Of a stretch of 64,000 nucleotides of DNA, positions 26,978 through 35,692 are shown in pieces (within the stretch, counting starts at the first letter, position 1; the number at the start of each line of letters is the position of its first letter). Location: contig JAUNKY010000004.1 of the NCBI GenBank assembly GCA_030532515.1, forward strand, positions 21,722 to 85,721, read 5' to 3'. Both the position numbers and the translations under genes were made by a program. The notes beneath the pieces were generated by a model. That model searched no databases and had not been told where the DNA came from. It was given only the letters and a program-made list of their open reading frames with translations. The stretch is from Actinomycetaceae bacterium. GTDB taxonomy: Bacteria; Actinomycetota; Actinomycetes; Actinomycetales; Actinomycetaceae.

Positions 26978-29065
26978 ATGACTTTGACTTGGACTGATTT
27001 AGATTCTCGCGCCGTCACCACGGCTAAGGTGCTAGCTGCAGATGCGGTTGAAAATGCGGGATCTGGACATCCGGGTGCGGCGATTTCTTTAGCTCCTGCC
27101 GCCTATTTACTTTTCCAACGTCACCTGAAGCTGGACCCCACTGACCCGCATTGGGTTGGTCGCGACCGCTTTGTGCTTTCTGCTGGGCACTCTTCCATTA
27201 CCCAGTATGTTTCCCTCTACCTGGCTGGGGCTGGTCTGCAGCTTGAGGATTTGCAGAAGTTCCGTACTTTTGGCTCCCTCACCCCGGGACACCCTGAATA
27301 CGGTCACACTGATTTCGTTGAAATTACCACGGGTCCGTTAGGTTCGGGCATTTCTTCGGCAGTTGGTATGGCAATGGCGGCGCGTCGTCAGCGGGGAATG
27401 TTCGACCCGCAAGCTCCTGAAGGTGAGTCTCCATTCGACCACCACGTGTACGTTATTGCCGGTGATGGCTGTATGCAAGAAGGCATCACCGCTGAAGCTT
27501 GTTCTTTAGCGGGGGCGCAGGAACTGGGTAACTTGATTGTTATCTGGGATGACAACCATATTTCGATTGAAGACGATACGAATATCACCTTCTCTGAAGA
27601 TGTTCTGGCACGTTTTGCAGCGCAAGGCTGGCACACCCAGCGCGTCGATTGGCTAAAAGATGGCGCATACTGCGAAGACGTACACGCTTTGGACGTGGCT
27701 TTGCAAGCAGCTAAGGCAGAAACTGGTCGCCCTTCGATTATTGCGCTACGTACAATCATCGGTTGGCCAACTCCGGGCAAGCAAAACACCGGTGGAATTC
27801 ACGGTGCGGTGCTGGGTGCGGATGCGCTGAGCGGTTTGAAGGAGGCTTTGGGAGTTTCTCCTGAAGGCTTGTTCCAGTTGGATTTTGAAGCTGTTGCTCA
27901 CGCGCAAGAAAACGTGGCTAAGCGTGGTAAGGAACTGCGTGCCCAGTGGGATGCTCGTTTCGCTGCTTGGGAAGCTAACGCTGGTGAACGCGCAGAGCTT
28001 TTCCGTCGTTTGTTAAAGCAGGAACTACCCGCGGGTTGGGAGGCTGCGCTTCCTAAGTTCCCTGAGGGTAAGGCGATCGCTACTCGCGCCGCTTCGGGTG
28101 AGGTTTTGAACGCTTTGGCACCAGTACTTCCTGAACTGTGGGGCGGTTCGGCTGACTTGGCTGGTTCTAACAACACCTTGTTGAAGGGGGAAAAGTCCTT
28201 TATTCCTGCGGCTCGCGCTTCTAAGGTTTTCGAGGCTTCTCCATACGGGCGTAACCTGCACTACGGTGTGCGTGAGCATGCAATGGGCGCGGTTATGAAC
28301 GGGATTGCGCTAGAAGGTTTCACCCGCGTTTACGGTGGTACTTTCTTTGTCTTCTCTGACTACATGCGTGGCGCGGTGCGTTTGGCTGCGCTGATGGATC
28401 TGCCGGTTACTTACGTGTGGACTCACGATTCGATTGGGGTGGGCGAAGACGGCCCTACCCACCAGCCAGTTGAACATCTGACTGCCTACCGGGCAATTCC
28501 AAATCTGGCTTTGGTACGTCCCGCTGACGCTGCGGAAACAGCTGAGGCTTGGAAGCAGACCCTGCTGCACCGTCACCCAGTGGCTTTGGTTTTGACTCGT
28601 CAGAATCTGCCTAACCCAGCGCGCGCCGGCGAAGGTGCGGTTGCTGCGGGCGAGTTGGCTCCCGCTTCTGGTTTGGCGCGTGGCGGCTACGTGTTGCAGG
28701 ACTGCCAGGGTACGCCAGATTTGATTTTGCTGGCGTCTGGTTCGGAAGTGCAGTTTGCGCTGGAAGCAGCGGGGATTCTTTCTGCCGAGGGCGTTCAGGT
28801 GCGCGTTGTTTCCATGCCATGTATGGAATGGTTTGATGCTCAGGATGAGCAGTACCGCGAGTCGGTGCTTCCGGCAGCAGTGACTAAGCGTGTTTCGATT
28901 GAAGCTGGTTTGGCGATGCCTTGGTTGAAGTACTTGGGCGGAGCTGGGAAGGCTGTTTCAATTGAATCCTTCGGTGGCGTTGGCAGCGCAGATCAGCTGT
29001 TTGCTCACTTTGGGATTACTACTGAGAACCTGGTGGCTACCGCTAAAGAAGTACTAGCCCAGTAA
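26978..29065 (+). CDS. tkt: Transketolase
   Basis: Thiamine diphosphate enzyme of the non-oxidative pentose phosphate pathway, 695 residues. It has GSGHPG (28-33), SAGHSS (His71), the cofactor-binding GDGCMQEG, HGAVLG, and the pyrimidine-domain GVREHAMG with DSIGVGEDGPTHQP. The ATG at 26978 was chosen because AAGGGG lies 10 bases upstream; a TTG three codons earlier would be only 2 bases from it. It faces xerD divergently with a 43-base gap. Usual neighbours tal and zwf are expected downstream; zwf is there, tal is not. Confidence 0.95.
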   Translation: MTLTWTDLDSRAVTTAKVLAADAVENAGSGHPGAAISLAPAAYLLFQRHLKLDPTDPHWVGRDRFVLSAGHSSITQYVSLYLAGAGLQLEDLQKFRTFGSLTPGHPEYGHTDFVEITTGPLGSGISSAVGMAMAARRQRGMFDPQAPEGESPFDHHVYVIAGDGCMQEGITAEACSLAGAQELGNLIVIWDDNHISIEDDTNITFSEDVLARFAAQGWHTQRVDWLKDGAYCEDVHALDVALQAAKAETGRPSIIALRTIIGWPTPGKQNTGGIHGAVLGADALSGLKEALGVSPEGLFQLDFEAVAHAQENVAKRGKELRAQWDARFAAWEANAGERAELFRRLLKQELPAGWEAALPKFPEGKAIATRAASGEVLNALAPVLPELWGGSADLAGSNNTLLKGEKSFIPAARASKVFEASPYGRNLHYGVREHAMGAVMNGIALEGFTRVYGGTFFVFSDYMRGAVRLAALMDLPVTYVWTHDSIGVGEDGPTHQPVEHLTAYRAIPNLALVRPADAAETAEAWKQTLLHRHPVALVLTRQNLPNPARAGEGAVAAGELAPASGLARGGYVLQDCQGTPDLILLASGSEVQFALEAAGILSAEGVQVRVVSMPCMEWFDAQDEQYRESVLPAAVTKRVSIEAGLAMPWLKYLGGAGKAVSIESFGGVGSADQLFAHFGITTENLVATAKEVLAQ

Positions 29066-29075
29066 TTGGTTGTTT

Positions 29076-29119
29076 AATTGTTTCGATGCGGGAACGATGG
29101 TTCCCGCATCGAAACAATT
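29076..29119. terminator. Perfect 20-bp bidirectional terminator between tkt and the HerA-like gene
   Basis: AATTGTTTCGATGCGGGAAC (29076-29095) pairs perfectly with 29100-29119 around loop GATG. TTTT follows on the plus strand, and the minus-strand gene stops at base 29120, directly next to the stem. It lies between convergent genes and would serve both. Confidence 0.85.
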
Positions 29120-30817
29120 TTAGCGGCGTTTCCGGGTGCCGAATAAGGTTCGGTGGATTTCTTTGCCAAGTTGGGTGCCGAAGCTGCGCAGGGCTGACTT
29201 GAACATGCCTTGACCGGCTTCCATTAGTTCATCGGCTAATGATGGTTCTGGTTTTGGTTGGCGTTTTGGTTGTGGTTTATCTTCACCAGGGAAGCCGAGT
29301 TGTTCCCAGGAAGGTTCAGTGCCAGTTCCGCCGGGATAACCTGTACCACCAGGATAGCCAGTTCCACCCGAGTAATCCACCGGCGCGTTGGGCGGCACCT
29401 GGACCGAAGGTAACTCACTCGGCGGCGCTTCCACCGGCTGCGGAGCTTCAGAAAGCTTCTCGAATGCAGAATAAGGGTCCACCTCATCACGGTACTTTGG
29501 AAGTAAGGTTGACTGAGAAATTAAGGCTTCTCCACCGCCCTCGGGGAGCGGACCCATAATCCCCTGCGGAGCAAAAAGACGCGTCGGAGCCACCGGAAGC
29601 GGCGCCCCCTTCTCACTCAATACGGTAACTACTGCCTCGCCGGTACCCAACGTAGTCAGCACCTCATCCAAAGGCAAATCAGTCAGTGGGAAAGACGAAA
29701 CCGTTTCTTTCAAATCCGCCACGTCATTAGGGGTAAAAGCACGCAAGCCGTGCACAATCCGCGACCCCAACTGCCCCAAAACTTCCGCCGGAATATCTTG
29801 CGGCGACTGCGTAATGAAGAAAATCCCCACGCCTTTAGAACGAATCAACTTAACCGTCTGCACTACCTGATCTAAGAAAGCCGGTGTGGCATTCTTGAAC
29901 AGAAGGTGCGCCTCATCGAAAAAGAACACCAGTTTCGGCTTATCCAAATCCCCCGCTTCAGGCAAAGTTTCAAACAGGTCCGCCAACATCCACATAATCA
30001 GCGAAGAAACAATCGCCGGCTGACGCAAAATCCCATCAATCGCCAGGACCGAAACAACCCCACTCCCCTGCGCGTCTAAACGGAACAGATCAGCCGTATC
30101 AAAGGCGGGGGTGCCAAAGAACTCGTCACCACCTTGACTTTGCAAAACCGTGGCGGCGCGCAAAATCACCCCGGCGGTCGCGGCCGAGACACCGCCAATT
30201 TTCTTTAGCTCAGCCTTCCCATCCTCAGTTAAATACTGGGTGACAGCCTTCAAATCCTGCAGATCGACTAACGCCAACCCCTGTTGGTCAGCCCAGGTAA
30301 AGAGGATCTGCAAGGCCTGTTCCTGAGTAGTGTTCAGACCCAGAATCTTCGCTAACAGCAGCGGGCCAATATCCGTTAAAGTGGTGCGCACCGGAACGTG
30401 CGTGGGGGCACTATCTTTGGGAAGTTCCCCCAGGGCAAGAAGTTCGATGGGGAAACTACGCCCCTGCCAGGCTTGTCCCAGTTTCTGGGTGCGGGCAAGT
30501 AACTTCTCTGAAGCCTGCCCCGCTGCGCCAATCCCCGTTAAGTCTCCTTTAACGTCAGTGACTAAAACTGGTACTCCCGCGGCGGAAAGATTTTCAGCTA
30601 GAAGCTGCAACGTACGAGTTTTGCCAGTACCGGTGGCACCGGCAATCAAACCGTGGCGGTTCAAAATATTCAGTGGAATACTAACCTTCGCGTCCACATA
30701 CGTGTTCGCCGGATCGATCGCTACCCCCAGGGGCAGGGAATTTTCATGCTGGTAGGCGGTAGTAATCGCCGCCAGGGTCTTCTGTGATACGGTCCAACCG
30801 TGGGTATCTGCGCTCAT
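29120..30817 (-). CDS. HerA-like ATPase (DUF853 / YjgR family)
   Basis: FtsK/HerA-superfamily ATPase of 565 residues. Walker A is GATGTGKT (60-67) and Walker B is KLVFFFDEAHLLF; the segment KGVGIFFITQSPQDIPAEVLGQLGSRI is typical of DUF853. The C-terminal tail carries three GGTGYP-type repeats and a basic end. The role of this family is not established; no nurA partner is adjacent, so DNA end resection is not supported. It sits opposite to and between tkt and zwf, where actinobacteria usually have tal. Confidence 0.85.
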   Translation of the reverse strand: MSADTHGWTVSQKTLAAITTAYQHENSLPLGVAIDPANTYVDAKVSIPLNILNRHGLIAGATGTGKTRTLQLLAENLSAAGVPVLVTDVKGDLTGIGAAGQASEKLLARTQKLGQAWQGRSFPIELLALGELPKDSAPTHVPVRTTLTDIGPLLLAKILGLNTTQEQALQILFTWADQQGLALVDLQDLKAVTQYLTEDGKAELKKIGGVSAATAGVILRAATVLQSQGGDEFFGTPAFDTADLFRLDAQGSGVVSVLAIDGILRQPAIVSSLIMWMLADLFETLPEAGDLDKPKLVFFFDEAHLLFKNATPAFLDQVVQTVKLIRSKGVGIFFITQSPQDIPAEVLGQLGSRIVHGLRAFTPNDVADLKETVSSFPLTDLPLDEVLTTLGTGEAVVTVLSEKGAPLPVAPTRLFAPQGIMGPLPEGGGEALISQSTLLPKYRDEVDPYSAFEKLSEAPQPVEAPPSELPSVQVPPNAPVDYSGGTGYPGGTGYPGGTGTEPSWEQLGFPGEDKPQPKRQPKPEPSLADELMEAGQGMFKSALRSFGTQLGKEIHRTLFGTRKRR

Positions 30818-30940
30818 AGTGTTAAGTCTAGTTGAAAGTCGCCTGCGGTGGGATTAAGACGCATCCACACGTAAAATAAAACCTAGAACAAACGTGTCCC
30901 CCGAATGCAGGGACAGCAACTTCACTTAAAGAGGTTTTCT

Positions 30941-32503
30941 TTGGATACGACGAATACGCCGCGGCCAGTGGGCGCTTCTGAGCAAACTGTCGCCAGCTTA
31001 CATGATTCCCGTGACCGCCGACTGCCGCTGATTGCACCCCCTTGCGGGCTGGTCATTTTCGGAATCACCGGCGACCTGGCACGTAAAAAACTGGTTCCTG
31101 CGCTTTATGACCTGGCAAATCGCGGTCTGCTTCACCCGGCTTTTGCCCTCACCGGTTTTGCTCGGCGCGACTGGAGTAACAGTGAGTTTGAAGATTTCGT
31201 CTTGGCTTCAATCAAAGCCTACGCACGTACCCCTTGGGATGAAAGCACCTGGCAGCAGTTTAAAGCTGGATTGCGTTTTGTTTCCGGCACTTTCGACGAT
31301 GAGGCGGCTTTTGACCGTTTAGCCCAAACCGTCACTGAATTAGACCAAACCAGAGGCACCGGCGGAAACCATGCTTTCTACCTGTCGATTCCACCAGATT
31401 CCTTCCCCAAGGTAGTCTCCCAGCTGGCTCGCTCTGGCTTAAACACCGATCGTACGGATAGTTTCCGCCGCGTCATCATCGAAAAGCCTTTCGGCGACGA
31501 CCTGGCATCCGCCCGGGCATTAGCGGAAGTTTTGCAAAAGGTTTTCGCGGAAAAAGATACTTTCCGCATCGACCACTACCTGGGTAAAGAAACCGTTCAG
31601 AATATTCTAGCGATGCGGTTTTCAAACATTATGTTTGAGCCACTTTGGAACTCTAGGTACGTGGACCACGTGCAGATCACCATGGCGGAAGACATCGGTA
31701 TCGGTACGCGCGCTGGCTACTACGATGGCATCGGCTCAGCTAAAGATGTGATGCAAAACCACCTGCTACAGCTCTTAGCCTTAACAGCCATGGAAGAACC
31801 AGTCACCTTCGATGAACGCGACCTAAAAATCGAAAAACAGAAGGTACTATCAGCCTTGCGTCTGCCGGAAAACCTGGCAGAAAACACGGTAATTGGCCAA
31901 TATACTTCCGGCTGGCAAGGCGGTGAAGTAGTCAAAGGCTACCTTGAAGAAGACAATATTCCCCCAGATTCACGCACGGATACTTTCGCTGCAGTGAAAC
32001 TCTATGTGGATACGCGCCGCTGGGCCGGAGTGCCTTTCTACCTGCGCACCGGCAAACGATTAGGAAAACGAGTTACGGAAATTGCCGTGGTTTTCAAACG
32101 CGCTGCTCATATTCCATTTGATAAAGCCGCCACTCAAGAACTTGGTAATAACGCGCTGGTGATTCGGATTCAGCCCGATGAAGGGATCACTTTACGCTTT
32201 GGTTCTAAAGTTCCCGGTAACGGAATGCAGGTGCGCGACGTTTCCATGGATTTTGGTTACGGGCATGCTTTTACCGAAGATTCCCCACTGGCCTATGAAC
32301 GTTTGCTTCTAGACGCCTTAGCGGGAAACTCGCCGCTTTTCCCTGGGCAAGCGGAGGTAGAGCTCTCTTGGGCAATTATGGATCCTATTTTCCAATACTG
32401 GGCTAAAGAAGTTACCCCGGTCCCCTACCGTCCGGGCACTTGGGGGCCTGATGAAGCCCACGAAATGTTAGCTAAAGAAGGTCGTAGCTGGAGAATCCCA
32501 TGA
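30941..32503 (+). CDS. zwf: Glucose-6-phosphate 1-dehydrogenase
   Basis: First enzyme of the oxidative pentose phosphate pathway, forming 6-phosphogluconolactone and NADPH. The NADP-binding GITGDLARKK is at 41-50 and the active-site DHYLGK at 211-216 of a 520-residue product. The TTG at 30941 was chosen because AAAGAGG lies 6 bases upstream. An ATG at 30905 in the same frame lacks a ribosome site. The stop overlaps opcA by 4 bases (ATGA). Confidence 0.93.
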   Translation: MDTTNTPRPVGASEQTVASLHDSRDRRLPLIAPPCGLVIFGITGDLARKKLVPALYDLANRGLLHPAFALTGFARRDWSNSEFEDFVLASIKAYARTPWDESTWQQFKAGLRFVSGTFDDEAAFDRLAQTVTELDQTRGTGGNHAFYLSIPPDSFPKVVSQLARSGLNTDRTDSFRRVIIEKPFGDDLASARALAEVLQKVFAEKDTFRIDHYLGKETVQNILAMRFSNIMFEPLWNSRYVDHVQITMAEDIGIGTRAGYYDGIGSAKDVMQNHLLQLLALTAMEEPVTFDERDLKIEKQKVLSALRLPENLAENTVIGQYTSGWQGGEVVKGYLEEDNIPPDSRTDTFAAVKLYVDTRRWAGVPFYLRTGKRLGKRVTEIAVVFKRAAHIPFDKAATQELGNNALVIRIQPDEGITLRFGSKVPGNGMQVRDVSMDFGYGHAFTEDSPLAYERLLLDALAGNSPLFPGQAEVELSWAIMDPIFQYWAKEVTPVPYRPGTWGPDEAHEMLAKEGRSWRIP

Positions 32504-33405
32504 TCGAAACCTTAACGAATACCACTTCTGCAGCAATTTTTAAGCGCCTGGCAGAACTCACTGAAGAAGCGGCCATTCCTGCAGCCGGCCGCGTCTTGAA
32601 CCTGATTGCCGTAGTTGCTGACGAATCCCAGGTCGCTCCCGCCATTGAACTGTGTTCAGCGGCTTCGGTGGAACATCCTTGCCGCGTGATTGTCGTGGTA
32701 AGTTCTAACGAACTGGTTTGCCGCGGGTTAGACGCTACCTTACATTACGGCACGGAAATGGGTGCCTCAGATGTAATTGTCTTAAATGCCGGTAGTTGCG
32801 CCGCAGAAAGCCTGGACTCTTTGGTAATTCCGCTTTTGATTGCCGATACTCCGGTCGTTTGTTTCTGGCCTTTTGATGCTCCGGCAGCTCCTGCGCACCA
32901 CCCACTGGGAAAGATTGCTTCGCGAAGGATTACCGATTCACGGCGTCTTAGTGCCCCCTTTGATTCATTACGGCAGCTGGCTGAAAACTATGCTCCCGGA
33001 GACACCGACCTATCTTGGGCAGCGGTAACGATGTGGCGTGGGCTGGTGGCAGCGATGGTTGATGAAGCTAAGGTTTCTCACTTTGATAAGGTGCGTGTAG
33101 TTGGTAATCCCGCACATCCAGCCCCTTACCTGCTAGCAAAATGGTTGCAGTTGAAGTTGGGGGTCGCTATTGAGTTTGTGGAAGCGCCGGTAAAAACCCT
33201 TGAATCGGTCACGCTTTTTTCAAATGGGAGTGTCTTTGAGCTTTCGCGCGCTGACGATTCCTCAGTTGCGGTAATGCGTCGGCCAGGGCTTGCAGAGACG
33301 ACTGTGAATCTGCCGCGCCGGCACAGCCACGATGCGCTGATGGAAGACCTGCGTCTGTTAGATGAAGATCCCCTCTACCAGGAGGTTTTAGCACTGTGCC
33401 TCTGA
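32500..33405 (+). CDS. opcA: Glucose-6-phosphate dehydrogenase assembly protein OpcA
   Basis: Protein of 301 residues required for activity of glucose-6-phosphate dehydrogenase in cyanobacteria and actinobacteria. Family features are RVLNLIAVV near the N-terminus, HPCRVIVVV, and the central LIADTPVVCFWPFDAPAAPAHHP with RRITDSRR. It lies between zwf and pgl, overlapping both (4 and 10 bases), which indicates tight translational coupling of the three proteins. Confidence 0.93.
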   Translation: MIETLTNTTSAAIFKRLAELTEEAAIPAAGRVLNLIAVVADESQVAPAIELCSAASVEHPCRVIVVVSSNELVCRGLDATLHYGTEMGASDVIVLNAGSCAAESLDSLVIPLLIADTPVVCFWPFDAPAAPAHHPLGKIASRRITDSRRLSAPFDSLRQLAENYAPGDTDLSWAAVTMWRGLVAAMVDEAKVSHFDKVRVVGNPAHPAPYLLAKWLQLKLGVAIEFVEAPVKTLESVTLFSNGSVFELSRADDSSVAVMRRPGLAETTVNLPRRHSHDALMEDLRLLDEDPLYQEVLALCL

Positions 33406-34178
33406 CTTCTGATGTGCGCGTATTTTCTAACGTTAATGAGCTTTATGCGAAAGTGGCGAAGGCGTTTATTCGCAAGCTAACTGAACTGTCTCAGCAGCGT
33501 TCGCGGATTCAGCTGGGGGTGGCGGGCGGTTCGATTGCCACAAAGCTGTTCCCCATGGTGACGCAGCTTTTGGATGCGCATCCTGAGCTGGCACAAGAGT
33601 GGGTGCCGATCCACATTTGGTTAGTGGATGAACGCCACGTGTCACTTGCTTCGTTAGACCGTACTTCTGCTTTAGTGCGGAAGTATTTGACGGATAAGTA
33701 TCCGATTTTCATTTTGCATGACGTGCCTACGCCCGATGTTTGTCCTGATCCGTTTGCAGCAGCCCGCGCCTATGAACGAGACCTACTAGAAACGTTTACG
33801 CCCTCTCAGTTAGGTACTGATCCGGTGATGGCCAAGGCACAGACTATTCGCTTAGATTTTGCTTTGTTGGGGATGGGGCCAGATGGGCATTTTGCTTCCC
33901 TTTTCCCTTCCCACGAGTCTTTACAAGCCAGTGGTTTAGTCACAGCGGAAACTGATTCTCCTAAGCCGCCAGCTATGCGGGTGACAATGACTCTAGAGTT
34001 ATTGCGGCGTACGCAGGTGTCTTGGTTCGTGGTGACGGGTGCGGATAAGGCCCCGGCGTTAGCGCATGCGGTGCATGGCGCAGATTACCGGGAAGTTCCG
34101 GCTTCGGCGATGAATCAGGTGGGGACTACCTGGTGGTGTGATGCTCCGGCGGCGGTGCGGGTTAATCCGCTTCGTTAG
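33396..34178 (+). CDS. pgl: 6-phosphogluconolactonase
   Basis: Hydrolyses 6-phosphogluconolactone; 260 residues of the DevB/SugarP isomerase fold. Visible motifs are LGVAGGSIATKLFPMV, IHIWLVDERHVSL and FALLGMGPDGHFASLFPSH. The GTG start has AGGAGG about 9 bases upstream inside opcA. The stop codon is TAG. The gene's end overlaps the convergent RbpA-like gene by 17 bases, so there is no room for a terminator between them. Confidence 0.93.
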   Translation: MPLTSDVRVFSNVNELYAKVAKAFIRKLTELSQQRSRIQLGVAGGSIATKLFPMVTQLLDAHPELAQEWVPIHIWLVDERHVSLASLDRTSALVRKYLTDKYPIFILHDVPTPDVCPDPFAAARAYERDLLETFTPSQLGTDPVMAKAQTIRLDFALLGMGPDGHFASLFPSHESLQASGLVTAETDSPKPPAMRVTMTLELLRRTQVSWFVVTGADKAPALAHAVHGADYREVPASAMNQVGTTWWCDAPAAVRVNPLR

Positions 34179-34479
34179 GCTGGGTTTGGTTGCGCAGTTT
34201 CTCGAGGGCGTCCATAAGGAGCTCTTCGGCTTGTTCAGGGGCGCGGCGCCTGTGTAATTCCTGGTGATGGGAGGCGCTAAAAGCGTTTGGTGGCTGCAAG
34301 CCCTGCGCTTCAGCTGCTTTCGGCGCTGAGGGCTGTGTGGGGCGCGTGCGGTAGGCCGGTTGTTGGCAGATAGTGCAGTTCCAGCTGGCCGGTGCGTCTA
34401 AAAGGGCTTCGACAGTAAAACTAACGCGCGTGATATGATCACGCGCGCAGAAATATTCGACTTGCGCCGAGTTTGGCAT
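34162..34479 (-). CDS. Divergent RbpA-family protein (second copy)
   Basis: Protein of 105 residues whose layout follows RbpA. A core domain VEYFCARDHITRVSFTVEAL with ASWNCTICQ compares with YQCEAGHVFSITMALDA and ATWECKCG in the 5335-5694 protein. A longer linker rich in Pro, Gln and Ala comes next, then SHHQELHRRRAPEQAEELLMDALEKL in place of THWDMLVERRTEAELEELLQEQLETL. Sequence identity is low, but the order and spacing agree. It may bind RNA polymerase with altered sigma or promoter contacts; this is inference. It lies 3 bases after secG on the same strand. Confidence 0.7.
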   Translation of the reverse strand: MPNSAQVEYFCARDHITRVSFTVEALLDAPASWNCTICQQPAYRTRPTQPSAPKAAEAQGLQPPNAFSASHHQELHRRRAPEQAEELLMDALEKLRNQTQPNEAD

Positions 34480-34482
34480 TTA

Positions 34483-34728
34483 TCAGGCCACGAATTTGGT
34501 GAGAACGCCAATCGCAACGATTACAGTAACCCAAACGGTAAGAGTACCGAAAGTGATGAGGTTCAGGTTGCGTTCGGCTACGCCTGAGGAACCGGCAGTT
34601 TGGGATAGGCCGCCACCGAACATGTCGGAAACGCCACCGCCCTTACCCTTGTGCATCAGCACGGTGAGGATCAGCAACAGGCTGGAGATTGCCAGCAGGA
34701 CGTAGAGGAAAATCATGATTGCGTTCAC
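34483..34728 (-). CDS. secG: Preprotein translocase subunit SecG
   Basis: Small SecYEG subunit of 81 residues with two transmembrane helices (about 5-24 and 53-75) joined by the conserved MHKGKGGGVSDMFGGG loop and ending near the second helix. The GTG start has AGGG upstream; an ATG four codons in is possible. It lies downstream of tpiA on the same strand after a 184-base gap with a terminator-like stem, matching the actinobacterial gap-pgk-tpi-secG order. Confidence 0.93.
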   Translation of the reverse strand: MNAIMIFLYVLLAISSLLLILTVLMHKGKGGGVSDMFGGGLSQTAGSSGVAERNLNLITFGTLTVWVTVIVAIGVLTKFVA

Positions 34729-34853
34729 GCGGGTTTCCCTTTCGAGTTTGAAACTTCCGCAATTTCTTACCTAACTCATCAAGTTTAACTAATTTCAAAG
34801 AAATTGCCTAGTTTGTAGCGTGTAAACAGCTGTCTGTGTCGTGTGATCTGCAT

Positions 34854-34892
34854 AGTTTTGGGTGGGAAGAGGGTATCTTCCCACCCAAAACT
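34854..34892 (-). terminator. Perfect 17-bp stem-loop after tpiA
   Basis: AGTTTTGGGTGGGAAGA (34854-34870) pairs perfectly with TCTTCCCACCCAAAACT (34876-34892) around loop GGGTA. It lies 20 bases past the tpiA stop on the minus strand. The T-tract is short, so it may be a partial terminator that lowers secG expression. A weaker 10-bp dyad (GCAATTTCTT/AAGAAATTGC, 34759-34807) lies between it and secG. Confidence 0.65.
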
Positions 34893-34912
34893 TACTTTAA
34901 GCGTTTAGTTGC

Positions 34913-35689
34913 TCAGGCGTCGAAACGAGCGATCTTAGAGAATTCGCCAGCTTCCAGTGAAGCGCCGCCAACCAAAGCACCGTCAACGTCTTCCTTTGCC
35001 ATGATGTCAGCAACGTTGGAGGACTTTACAGAGCCACCGTAGAGGATGCGGGTAGCTGCAGCAGTTTCAGCGTCGTATAGTTCTGCGATACGTGCGCGGA
35101 TGGCTGCACATACTTCCTGTGCGTCTTCTGGGGTAGCTACTTCGCCAGTGCCGATTGCCCAGATTGGTTCGTAAGCGATTACGGACTTAGCAACTTCTTC
35201 AGCTGAGAAGCCTTCCAACGCGCCGTCAATCTGCTTCAGTACGTGTGGCACGTGTTCGCCTGCCTTACGTACTTCCAGGCCTTCGCCACAGCAGATGATG
35301 GGGGTCATGCCGTTATCCAGGGCAACGCGAGCCTTGGTGTTAACCTTCTTGTCGCATTCGCCGTGGTATTCACGACGTTCTGAGTGACCGACAACGATGT
35401 AGGATACGCCCAGCTTCTTCAGCATGGTTGCGGAAACTTCACCGGTGTAAGCGCCAGCTGCGTGTACGGAAACGTCCTGAGCACCGTACTTGATGCCCAT
35501 TTCGTCGCCTTCTACAACGGTTTGTACTGAGCGGATGTCAGTGAATGGGGGGATGACGACAACTTCAGTCTTGGTGTAGTCGAAGTTAGCGTCGGAAAGT
35601 GCCATGTGCAGGCCCTGTACCAGGTGGATTGCTTCCAAGTGGTCCAGGTTCATCTTCCAGTTACCTGCCATTAGTGGAATACGTGCCAT
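34913..35689 (-). CDS. tpiA: Triosephosphate isomerase
   Basis: Interconverts dihydroxyacetone phosphate and glyceraldehyde 3-phosphate; 258 residues. Catalytic residues are Lys12 (AGNWKMN), His102 (VVGHSERR) and Glu174 ([11 protein letters not shown]). GGAGG lies about 7 bases upstream of the ATG. It follows pgk by 3 bases, so the two are cotranscribed. Confidence 0.96.
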   Translation of the reverse strand: MARIPLMAGNWKMNLDHLEAIHLVQGLHMALSDANFDYTKTEVVVIPPFTDIRSVQTVVEGDEMGIKYGAQDVSVHAAGAYTGEVSATMLKKLGVSYIVVGHSERREYHGECDKKVNTKARVALDNGMTPIICCGEGLEVRKAGEHVPHVLKQIDGALEGFSAEEVAKSVIAYEPIWAIGTGEVATPEDAQEVCAAIRARIAELYDAETAAATRILYGGSVKSSNVADIMAKEDVDGALVGGASLEAGEFSKIARFDA

Positions 35690-35692
35690 TTT

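Noticed and set aside
30905..30940. ATG at 30905 as the zwf start
   Set aside because: It lacks a ribosome site, while the TTG at 30941 has AAAGAGG at good spacing, so the shorter form is preferred.
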